Shown one piece after another: positions 1 through 4,590 of a stretch of DNA of 8,173 nucleotides (position 1 is the stretch's first letter; each line of letters starts with the position of its first letter). A program made the translations under genes and the position numbers. The DNA comes from Thermoprotei archaeon (GTDB lineage Archaea > Thermoproteota > Thermoprotei_A > Sulfolobales > Ignisphaeraceae), in contig QMXA01000034.1 of assembly GCA_003661905.1 (NCBI GenBank), positions 1 through 8,173 on the forward strand, written 5' to 3'. The notes beneath the pieces were generated by a model that saw nothing but the letters and a program-made list of their open reading frames with translations, was not told the DNA's origin and searched no databases.

Positions 1-102
1 ATAGAAGCCTAACTAATGTTGGATCTATATTTAAGTACTTTGCAATACCTCCACAAACACCACAAACCAAGCTATCAGCTCTACTTCGATAAAGTTTTTC
101 AT
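1..102 (-). CDS. PspC-domain protein, N-terminal part only, reading frame interrupted after the start
   Basis: The minus strand encodes about 32 residues that match the start of a PspC domain: KLYRSRADS, then GVCGGIAKYLNIDP, then TLVRLL at the window edge. PspC-domain proteins are small membrane proteins related to phage-shock protein C; the expected membrane segment would lie beyond the left edge. The domain frame (codons ending at position 97) has a stop 8 codons before KLYRSR and no ATG, GTG or TTG before it; the first such codon is a TTG inside the domain. The only sensible start is the ATG at 102-100, which is one base out of frame and is followed by a run of five A. A sixth A would give MKKLYRSR, the usual PspC opening. 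A TATA-like box lies about 36 nt before this ATG. Family assignment is confident; whether the gene is intact (sequence error), broken or recoded is open. Confidence 0.75.
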
Positions 103-133
103 TAGCTAAACTTAAGATTTAGTTGATTTATTT

Positions 134-142
134 CTTTTAAAG
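134..142 (-). promoter_or_regulatory. TATA-like box for the PspC gene
   Basis: CTTTAAAAG on the minus strand is a good archaeal TATA-box match. It is centred about 36 nt before the ATG at 102, which would give a short leader of about 10 nt with no clear Shine-Dalgarno sequence. The stretch 103-182 between this gene and the QueG-like gene holds nothing else I can recognise. Confidence 0.4.
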
Positions 143-182
143 TTTAAGTAATTCATAGTATAGTTATTTAGCAATCTTCTCA

Positions 183-947
183 CTATGGAGCTTGAAATGA
201 GCAAGGAACGTTGGTAACGCATTTGCCATAAATATCAGCGTATATGCCGAAGGCTCTCATCAGATACTCCGCATTCTTCTGTAGTAAGTCCAACATGCAT
301 GTTTCCCCATATGCATCCCAATTGGTTAGAGCAGAAACTTTACATCTCTCTATGCATGTACTGCACTTCTCTTCTCTTTTTGCTAGACATAGTTCTTTGT
401 CAGGTAGTGAATTAGGCTCTATGTATATTTCAGTAATTATAGTCGAGAGTCTTACTGCAGCACCTATTTCTGCTATTATTAGTTTATGCAGGCCGAAAGT
501 TCCGAGACCTGCTACAAAGGCTGCATGTCTATGACTCCACTTAGATCTAAGAAGCTCGTGATCAAACTCATGTGGGGGGTTAATAGCTATACTTCTAAAT
601 CCCCTAAATCTAAGTTTATTTGTTAGCTCCTTACCTAATCCCTCTAGAATCTTATTTAGAATTACATAGACCCTAGCCCATAACTTAGATACCCCCGGAC
701 TTCTAGCATTATCATCTATGGCCTCTTTAGTGATGGGCACAGCTATTACTATAACTGTCTTGGCTTGAGGCAGAAGCTCTTTAGGATAAGCAATCCAGGG
801 ATGTATATTCTTAATAGTTTTAAATAAGTAGTTATTTGTTGATGCAAAACCTACTAAGGGTTTAGTTCTTAATTTAAGTCCTAAATCCTGTAATTTATCA
901 CGTATGAATTCCTCTACAAATTCTACTATGAATCTTCTCAAATTCAC
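183..947 (-). CDS. QueG-like (epoxyqueuosine reductase family) iron-sulfur protein
   Basis: This 254-residue protein resembles the COG1600/QueG family of cobalamin- and 4Fe-4S-dependent reductases. Visible hallmarks are the central block SHRHAAFVAGLGTFG (residues 138-152), followed by a G-rich segment and RLSTIITE (166-173), then a cysteine cluster at Cys187, Cys195, Cys198, Cys202 and Cys217, with Cys243 and Cys249 near the C-terminus. The CxxCxxxC spacing at 195-202 is ferredoxin-like, but the Cys-Pro that usually ends it is Cys-Lys. The second cluster looks incomplete: only Cys243 and Cys249, spaced by five residues, before the protein ends. No signal peptide is seen, so it is probably cytosolic. 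The start is GTG at 947, directly after an in-frame TAA, with a GGTG stretch 6-7 nt upstream. Archaea generally make archaeosine rather than queuosine, so a true QueG role is doubtful; an uncharacterised redox enzyme is more likely. The fold assignment is good, the substrate is unknown. Confidence 0.7.
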   Translation of the reverse strand: MNLRRFIVEFVEEFIRDKLQDLGLKLRTKPLVGFASTNNYLFKTIKNIHPWIAYPKELLPQAKTVIVIAVPITKEAIDDNARSPGVSKLWARVYVILNKILEGLGKELTNKLRFRGFRSIAINPPHEFDHELLRSKWSHRHAAFVAGLGTFGLHKLIIAEIGAAVRLSTIITEIYIEPNSLPDKELCLAKREEKCSTCIERCKVSALTNWDAYGETCMLDLLQKNAEYLMRAFGIYADIYGKCVTNVPCSFQAP

Positions 948-970
948 TTAGTACACCAACATCCTTCTAC

Positions 971-981
971 GTATTTTAAAC
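971..981. promoter_or_regulatory. Possibly shared TATA box between the divergent QueG-like and CofE-like genes
   Basis: The AT core TATTTTAAA reads as a TATA box on both strands. On the minus strand (TTTAAAATA) it is centred about 29 nt before the GTG at 947, suiting a nearly leaderless transcript. On the plus strand it predicts a transcript start near 1000, which leaves about 22 nt of leader containing AAGGA before the ATG at 1024. It is the only strong TATA-like element in this short divergent intergenic region. Confidence 0.4.
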
Positions 982-1023
982 AATTAACTATTAGAGTTAT
1001 GAATAGGGAGTAAGGAAATAGTA

Positions 1024-1100
1024 ATGGGGGATATGCTATATCCCTAGTACTATATGGTCTTAAACTACCAGAAATTAAACCTGGAGATTCAATACCAGAC
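1024..1100 (+). other. Conserved N-terminal part of the CofE-like protein, out of frame with its ATG
   Basis: In the frame of the gene that follows, the codons from 1026 onward read GGYAISLVLYGLKLPEIKPG and continue as DSIPD up to the Met at 1101. This matches the N-terminus of F420-0:gamma-glutamyl ligases (a G-x-LPxIKxGD pattern), so the real protein begins upstream of 1101. That frame has a stop (TAA 1011-1013) and no ATG, GTG or TTG between it and 1101. The ATG at 1024 is preceded by AAGGA at a good distance (7 nt) but is one base out of frame and reaches TAG at 1045. One extra G in the run of five G (1026-1030) would give MGGYAISLV. A sequencing indel, initiation at an ATA or ATT codon, or a -1 slip on the G run would each explain it. 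Confidence 0.65.
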
Positions 1101-1949
1101 ATGATAATAAAAGCTGCGGAGAAGCAATGTGGAGGAATAGAGAATGGAGATATAGTTCTGGTTACAAGTAAAATAGTATCTAAAGCTATGAACTTACTGA
1201 TTAAAGTGGATAAGATTAAGCCCTTGAAGAAAGCAATTGAGTTAGCTAGAAAAGCTGGATGGGATCCCAGAGTAGCTCAAATTCTATTAAATGAGAGTGA
1301 TTCAGTACTCTTAGCAATACCATTTAAGAAGTTTACTGAGAAAGGAATCATAAAACTCGAAGAAATATCTAAAGACGTGGATAAAGCTAAAGAAGCAGCT
1401 CGACTCTATCCAACAATATTCATTACCTTAAGAGATGGACAGTTATGGAGTGATTCAGGACTAGACTTCTCAAATCATCCTCTAGGTATTTGCTCTATTC
1501 CGCCAAGAAATCTTGATAAAGTGGCAAGGGATATAGCGCTTAGGATTAAAGAGAAATCAAATAAGGATGTCGCTGTGATTATTTGCGACACAGAACTTTT
1601 TCCCTTCGGATCTTTAGATATAGCTAGAGGATCCTATGGAATAATGCCGATATCTAAGTCCTTTGGGGAACTTGATAGGTATGGAAAACCAAAATTTGGA
1701 GGTGTGGATCACATAGCACATGAACTTTGTTGTGCAGCAGCATTGCTAATGAGGCAATGTGCCGAGGGAATTCCCGTAGTCATTGTCCGAGGACTTAAAT
1801 ATGAAAAGAGCGAAGAGGGAGTAGCATCATATACCATGAACCTTGATAAGATTAGATACGTACTCATCGAGATTCTCATACATACTATAAGAGTTCTGGG
1901 ATTCAAATACTTCTTATCTTCAATTTTAAGATTCATCAAGTCTCGATGA
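1101..1949 (+). CDS. cofE: Coenzyme F420-0:L-glutamate ligase family protein (divergent CofE)
   Basis: CofE adds glutamates to the F420 lactyl side chain using GTP. Numbering from the Met at 1101, family features are IENGDIVLVTSKIVSKA (13-29), the DPR and NES stretch (55-66), SDSGLDFSN (117-125, family A-N-A-G-x-D-x-S-N), DT (163-164), DRYGK (192-196), IAHELCCAAALLMRQ (205-219) and EGIPVVIVRGL (222-232). Several normally conserved positions differ: the stretch after DT, usually N/F-G-R-P-x-R-x-G, reads ELFPFGSLDIARG, and SKAEG is SKAMN. The tail (251-282) is unusually hydrophobic and basic. The 282-residue length is longer than the roughly 250 of typical archaeal CofE even though the N-terminus is missing from this frame (homology extends back to about 1026). 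Fold assignment is secure. The substrate may not be F420-0, because no other F420 gene is in the window and the active-site region is altered. Confidence 0.75.
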   Translation: MIIKAAEKQCGGIENGDIVLVTSKIVSKAMNLLIKVDKIKPLKKAIELARKAGWDPRVAQILLNESDSVLLAIPFKKFTEKGIIKLEEISKDVDKAKEAARLYPTIFITLRDGQLWSDSGLDFSNHPLGICSIPPRNLDKVARDIALRIKEKSNKDVAVIICDTELFPFGSLDIARGSYGIMPISKSFGELDRYGKPKFGGVDHIAHELCCAAALLMRQCAEGIPVVIVRGLKYEKSEEGVASYTMNLDKIRYVLIEILIHTIRVLGFKYFLSSILRFIKSR

Positions 1950-1956
1950 AGCCATG

Positions 1957-1967
1957 CTATAAATTTA
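1957..1967 (+). promoter_or_regulatory. TATA-like box upstream of the methyltransferase and candidate sRNA
   Basis: GCTATAAATTT lies in the short gap between the CofE-like gene and the methyltransferase. A start about 25 nt downstream would fall near 1988, just before the C-box-like ATGATGA at 1995 and about 26 nt before the GTG start at 2014. It could serve the methyltransferase, the candidate sRNA, or both. Confidence 0.45.
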
Positions 1968-1994
1968 TAATATTTCACCATAAGTATCTACTGG

Positions 1995-2042
1995 ATGATG
2001 AGGCTAGACGACGGTGAGAAATGATCGAAGAACCGGCTCTGA
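1995..2042 (+). ncRNA. Weak candidate C/D box guide sRNA overlapping the methyltransferase start
   Basis: The layout resembles an archaeal double-guide C/D sRNA. It has a perfect C box ATGATGA (1995-2001), 12 nt, a D'-like GTGA (2014-2017, one mismatch to CTGA), 3 nt, a C'-like ATGATCG (2021-2027, last two bases off), 11 nt, and a D box CTGA (2039-2042). A TATA-like box is about 30 nt upstream. Internal boxes are often degenerate in this class, but no terminal stem is evident and the element overlaps the GTG start of the methyltransferase, so a coincidence is quite possible. Confidence 0.25.
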
Positions 2043-2778
2043 GGGATTATTCGGCAAGTTAATTAGTTACTTATCAAAGCATGTGGATATTCTTGGCAGT
2101 ATACTTCGCTTCCTACTTACATTACCCCTACCTTTGCCAAGAACCTCTTCAGGTTATAGAGTTAAAACTGCATGGAGAGTATTTAATCCAGCACTTGCCA
2201 TATCATCCCATTTATTAATAAAAGTCCTAAAGTCAAAGAAAGTTAGTGATACATGTGTTGATGTGGGAACAGGTACAGGTATTCTTGCACTGGAAATGGC
2301 AATGCTAGGGAATTATGTAATTGCATGTGATATAAATATTAAAGCAGGGAAAATAGCTGTTATCAATGCTAAAAAATGTAATCTTTATGATAGAATAGAT
2401 GTTGTTATTGGAGATGGCGTTGAGTTTTTAAGATCTAAATCCGTTAATGTCGTAATTATGAACCCTCCTTACATACCTTGTCATAGAAAGAATTATTTAG
2501 ATCCCGTGTGTTGTGGTAACAAATGCGAAACTTTAGAGAATCTACTGAAAGAGACTCTCAGAACTCTAAAACCAGAAGGTATTCTTATTTTCACTTTCTC
2601 TACTTTTACACCATTAGATTCGGTAATGCCTATAGAGTGCAGTGTGTATCTATTAGCGTATGTAAGGACCTTTATAGACACAATTTACGTAGCTCAATTA
2701 TCTAAATCTAAAAAATCCACTATACTAAATACTACATATGGAGATCCTATGAAGACAGTTGCACGTACTGATAAATGA
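2014..2778 (+). CDS. HemK/Mtq2-like class I methyltransferase (NPPY motif)
   Basis: This is a SAM-dependent methyltransferase. Motif I is VDVGTGTGILAL (82-93), the acidic end of strand 2 is ACDIN (104-108), and the catalytic NPPYIP is at 150-155. NPPY marks enzymes that methylate a planar amide or amino nitrogen, such as release-factor glutamine (HemK/Mtq2) or a base in RNA or DNA. VFNPALAISSHLL (57-69) corresponds to the segment before motif I that helps hold the substrate in this family. The post-NPPY region LDPVCCGNK...LLKETLRTLKPEG also fits HemK/Mtq2, with four cysteines (156, 166, 167, 171) packed there. The N-terminus up to about residue 45 is poorly conserved and contains LPLPLP. The GTG start at 2014 follows in-frame stops, with GAGG 10 nt upstream; a GTG at 2083 is an alternative that would clear the candidate sRNA. 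Release factor aRF1 is a reasonable but unproven substrate. Confidence 0.75.
   Translation: MRNDRRTGSEGLFGKLISYLSKHVDILGSILRFLLTLPLPLPRTSSGYRVKTAWRVFNPALAISSHLLIKVLKSKKVSDTCVDVGTGTGILALEMAMLGNYVIACDINIKAGKIAVINAKKCNLYDRIDVVIGDGVEFLRSKSVNVVIMNPPYIPCHRKNYLDPVCCGNKCETLENLLKETLRTLKPEGILIFTFSTFTPLDSVMPIECSVYLLAYVRTFIDTIYVAQLSKSKKSTILNTTYGDPMKTVARTDK
2720..2730 (+). promoter_or_regulatory. TATA-like sequence ahead of the candidate C/D sRNA
   Basis: CTATACTAAAT inside the 3' part of the methyltransferase gene is centred about 24 nt before the C box at 2749, the expected distance from a TATA box to a transcript start. It lies in AT-rich coding sequence, so it may be fortuitous. Confidence 0.25.
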
Positions 2779-2798
2779 TGAACCTCCACCGTTTCTGA
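2749..2798 (+). ncRNA. Candidate archaeal C/D box guide sRNA over the methyltransferase stop codon
   Basis: All four boxes occur with the spacing typical of archaeal C/D sRNAs. C is ATGAAGA (2749-2755, one mismatch to RTGATGA). A 12-nt guide (2756-2767) follows, then D' CTGA (2768-2771), a 3-nt spacer, a perfect C' ATGATGA (2775-2781), a 13-nt guide (2782-2794), and D CTGA (2795-2798). The total of 50 nt is normal for the class, which directs 2'-O-methylation at the target base paired to the fifth guide nucleotide before D or D'. The second guide would pair with AAACGGUGGAGGU. From memory, the conserved 23S rRNA segment before helix 69 contains AAACGGCGG, which would fit with one mismatch. 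The C' box overlaps the tandem TGA stops of the methyltransferase. No convincing terminal stem is visible. Structure seen in sequence; function inferred. Confidence 0.45.
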
Positions 2799-2809
2799 GG
2801 TTATAACCT
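2798..2809. repeat. 12-bp perfect palindrome just before the ribL TATA box
   Basis: AGGTTATAACCT is a perfect inverted repeat that abuts and slightly overlaps the TATA-like box of the ribL-like gene. This is a typical position for a dimeric repressor operator in archaea. It also touches the D box of the candidate sRNA, and AACCTC (2781-2786) with GAGGTT (2797-2802) could form a 6-bp hairpin with a 10-nt loop. Operator, hairpin and chance all remain possible. Confidence 0.35.
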
Positions 2810-2818
2810 TATTAAAAT
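2807..2818 (+). promoter_or_regulatory. TATA-like box for the DUF357-RibL gene
   Basis: CCTTATTAAAAT is centred about 43 nt before the GTG at 2856. A transcript start near 2838 would leave a leader of under 20 nt containing GGGGAT (2845-2850), a plausible Shine-Dalgarno stretch 5 nt before the GTG. Confidence 0.4.
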
Positions 2819-2855
2819 ACTAGATAACTATAGCTAGCTTCTCTGGGGATACTAG

Positions 2856-3554
2856 GTGTCTACTTCGAAATTCACTAATCCCAAAGAGAGATTAAGAACC
2901 TATCTAGAAAATCTAAAGAAGGTTATAAAGGAGGCTTTAGAGAATTTTAGAGGTGAAGAGAAAGCTAAGGATATTCTTAATCTAGCAAAGACCTATGTAG
3001 AGGATACTGAGTATTTCTACAATAAGGAAGACTATGTAACGGGCTTGGTAACAGCTGCATATGCTGAGGGCTTACTCGATGCACTTAGAATTCTTGGATA
3101 TACAGACTTTAAATGGCTAAAGAGACCTAGAATAAGAAGTGTAGTAGTTGCAGGTACTTTTGATCTTCTCCATCCAGGCCATATAAAATTCCTAGAATTT
3201 GCTTCACAATATGGTAAGGTAACAGTTATTATTGCTAGGGATGAGAATGTCGAGAAATTCAAGAATAAAAAACCCATATTGAATGAAAAGGAAAGACTTA
3301 GTATTGTTTCAGCCATAAAGTATGTCCACGAAGCTATATTAGGAAGAAAAGAAGATATATTCTCAATTCTAACAGAGCTTAAACCTGATATAATAGTGCT
3401 AGGTCCTGACCAACCAATAGATGAAAATGAATTGAAGAATTATCTTAAGACCCAAGGTATAAGAGCTGAAGTAATTAGAATGTCTAATAGACTCGCTTCT
3501 TACTCTACATCTGAAATAATAAGGAGAGTTACTTCTAGGTACTGCAATAAATAG
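2856..3554 (+). CDS. ribL: DUF357 domain fused to RibL-type FAD synthetase (cytidylyltransferase-like)
   Basis: Two parts are visible in 232 residues. Residues about 10-85 are a helical DUF357 domain, marked by AKTYVEDTEYFYNKEDYVTGL and AAYAEGLLDALRILG. Residues about 94-230 are a nucleotidyltransferase with AGTFDLLHPGH (99-109; HxGH motif), IARDENV (126-132), ILNEKERL (141-148), VLGPDQ (181-186) and the end motif YSTSEIIRR (216-224). This matches the archaeal RibL/COG1019 group, which transfers AMP from ATP to FMN to make FAD and PPi. The GTG start has GGGGAT 5 nt upstream. The 3' end overlaps by 20 bp the convergent gene for RibK, which makes RibL's substrate FMN, supporting the assignment. 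The DUF357 role is unknown; a regulatory or oligomerisation part is a guess. Another nucleotidyl acceptor cannot be excluded, since these families are similar. Confidence 0.8.
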   Translation: MSTSKFTNPKERLRTYLENLKKVIKEALENFRGEEKAKDILNLAKTYVEDTEYFYNKEDYVTGLVTAAYAEGLLDALRILGYTDFKWLKRPRIRSVVVAGTFDLLHPGHIKFLEFASQYGKVTVIIARDENVEKFKNKKPILNEKERLSIVSAIKYVHEAILGRKEDIFSILTELKPDIIVLGPDQPIDENELKNYLKTQGIRAEVIRMSNRLASYSTSEIIRRVTSRYCNK

Positions 3555-3948
3555 CGAAAGTCACTTCAGAGCCATTTAGTAATCCAAGAAGTTCTCTAAG
3601 GTTCTTTGCAGCTATGATCTCGATGATGTTTAGGTTGTGGTGTGATAATAAGGGTCTTATTACTAAACATTGTTCATCATCTATCTTACCAAACCAAACT
3701 ATAAGACCTCCATACATTTCTGAATACGATTTCAAAGTTTCCAATCTCAGTGAAGGAGGGCATAGAGATGATAAAGCTATGTAATCATCAACTGGTTCTA
3801 ACATACGAATGTTTAGTGTTCCTGGAAAGGGTTCGGTTCTTAACAGTGACCTTAATAGGCTAAAGTAAAATGGCTTCCTCACGTACATAGCTCCTTTACC
3901 GCATCCTTCTTGAACTATTCCTTTAATTGTTACTCGTCTGTTATACAT
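3535..3948 (-). CDS. ribK: CTP-dependent riboflavin kinase RibK
   Basis: Archaeal riboflavin kinase phosphorylates riboflavin to FMN using CTP rather than ATP. Counting from the ATG at 3948, the 137-residue protein shows IKGIVQEGCGKGAMYV (8-23; glycine-rich nucleotide-binding turn), EPFPGTLNIRML (39-50; the family's PGTLN signature) and NLNIIEIIAAKNLRELLGL (105-123), which matches the conserved EIIEIIAxxxLRE block. Its length is close to the characterised Methanocaldococcus enzyme. I chose the ATG at 3948 because it matches the family N-terminus. A TTG at 3960 is in frame, but the AGGAGGA motif directly abuts it. The start overlaps the end of the endonuclease V gene by 8 nt (ATGTATAA), so the two are translationally coupled within the psmB operon. 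The 3' end overlaps the convergent ribL-like gene by 20 bp. Confident assignment. Confidence 0.88.
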   Translation of the reverse strand: MYNRRVTIKGIVQEGCGKGAMYVRKPFYFSLLRSLLRTEPFPGTLNIRMLEPVDDYIALSSLCPPSLRLETLKSYSEMYGGLIVWFGKIDDEQCLVIRPLLSHHNLNIIEIIAAKNLRELLGLLNGSEVTFAIYCST

Positions 3949-4576
3949 AACTCCTAACAATCCTCCTAGAAATTTGATCTGCTAGTCTTATTGGTTCAGG
4001 TAATGAGAAGGGGGGTTTAAGAAGCTCTTGTGTTATTCTACGAGCGAAGTCGGGTGTTACTCTATGTCCTACTGTTACATAGAGTTTTCCTCCTCGTGGT
4101 GTGCGTATTACATAGCCCACTAATTTATCCTCAATTAAGATCTTGTTTTCACTATTTTCACTCACTATTTTACCATAAAGATAATGCCTTGCAATACCTA
4201 TTGTTGAAATATTGAGAACTACTCCTATGTGACTTGCTATACCGAGTTTTCTCGGGTGTGCTAATCCATGGCCATTTACCATAACTACATCTGGTTTTAT
4301 GGAGAGGGATTCAAGAGCAGCTATCATTAAAGCAGCTTCTCGAAAAGCTAGAAGCCCAGGTACGTATGGTATATCTACTTTACCACGTGATGCAGCACAG
4401 TCGAGAACTTTATGAGTATTTCTATCTATGGCAACTGCTACTGCTACTCCAAAATCTTTACCTCTATAGGAAACATCAAGTCCTGCAACAATTTCTACAT
4501 TAGTAGGGTTAGGACCTATGCGTACTAATTCAGATAGCTTTCTTTGAAGCTTCAAAGCTCTTGAGTGAATAAACAA
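3941..4576 (-). CDS. nfi: Endonuclease V (Nfi) homologue with a substituted metal-binding Asp
   Basis: Endonuclease V cuts DNA (or RNA) next to deoxyinosine or inosine, repairing deaminated adenine. The 211-residue protein carries the family blocks in order: GLDVSY (32-37, with metal ligand Asp34), PYVPGLLAFRE (70-80, with Tyr71 and metal ligand Glu80), KPDVVMVNGHGLAHPR (94-109), STIGIAR (124-130) and LYVTVGHRV (165-173). The third acidic ligand, the Asp of the family's V-D-G-x-G motif (Asp110 in the Thermotoga enzyme), is Asn101 here, encoded by AAT. The lysine of the usual GVAK is Arg130. Tyr71, Arg79, Asp96, His107 and His171 are kept. The TTG start at 4576 lies 14 nt after the psmB stop and has AAGGG at good spacing, so the gene is co-transcribed with psmB and overlaps ribK by 8 nt. 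Family is certain; activity with Asn101 is not. Confidence 0.88.
   Translation of the reverse strand: MFIHSRALKLQRKLSELVRIGPNPTNVEIVAGLDVSYRGKDFGVAVAVAIDRNTHKVLDCAASRGKVDIPYVPGLLAFREAALMIAALESLSIKPDVVMVNGHGLAHPRKLGIASHIGVVLNISTIGIARHYLYGKIVSENSENKILIEDKLVGYVIRTPRGGKLYVTVGHRVTPDFARRITQELLKPPFSLPEPIRLADQISRRIVRSYV
3951..3967 (-). promoter_or_regulatory. Ribosome binding sites deciding the ribK start
   Basis: AGGAGGA (3967-3961) lies 12 nt before the ATG at 3948 but directly abuts the alternative TTG at 3960, which is too close for that start. A second GGAG (3954-3951) sits only 2 nt from the ATG. Both lie inside the end of the endonuclease V gene. Confidence 0.5.
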
Positions 4577-4587
4577 TGTAAACCCTT
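4577..4587 (-). promoter_or_regulatory. Shine-Dalgarno sequence supporting the TTG start of endonuclease V
   Basis: AAGGG (4587-4583) is followed by six bases and then the TTG at 4576, in the 14-nt gap after the psmB stop codon. There is no nearby in-frame ATG, so this spacing decides the start. Confidence 0.55.
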
Positions 4588-4590
4588 AGC

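Noticed and set aside
244..534. A 96-codon plus-strand open frame with apparent ATG start
   Set aside because: It lies opposite the QueG-like gene, whose family motifs are clear, and its translation shows no recognisable domain.
1709..1981. A 90-codon minus-strand open frame over the end of the CofE-like gene
   Set aside because: It is antisense to conserved CofE-family motifs and has no domain or promoter of its own.
2781..2802. AACCTC/GAGGTT hairpin as an intrinsic terminator of the methyltransferase
   Set aside because: The stem is only 6 bp, the loop is 10 nt, there is no T-run after it, and archaeal termination does not need such hairpins.
3032..3316. A 94-codon minus-strand open frame
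   Set aside because: It is antisense to the conserved DUF357 and nucleotidyltransferase core and looks like a codon-bias shadow.
3674..3680. ATGATGA on the minus strand inside ribK
   Set aside because: No D or D' box at suitable spacing follows; it encodes part of the RibK protein.
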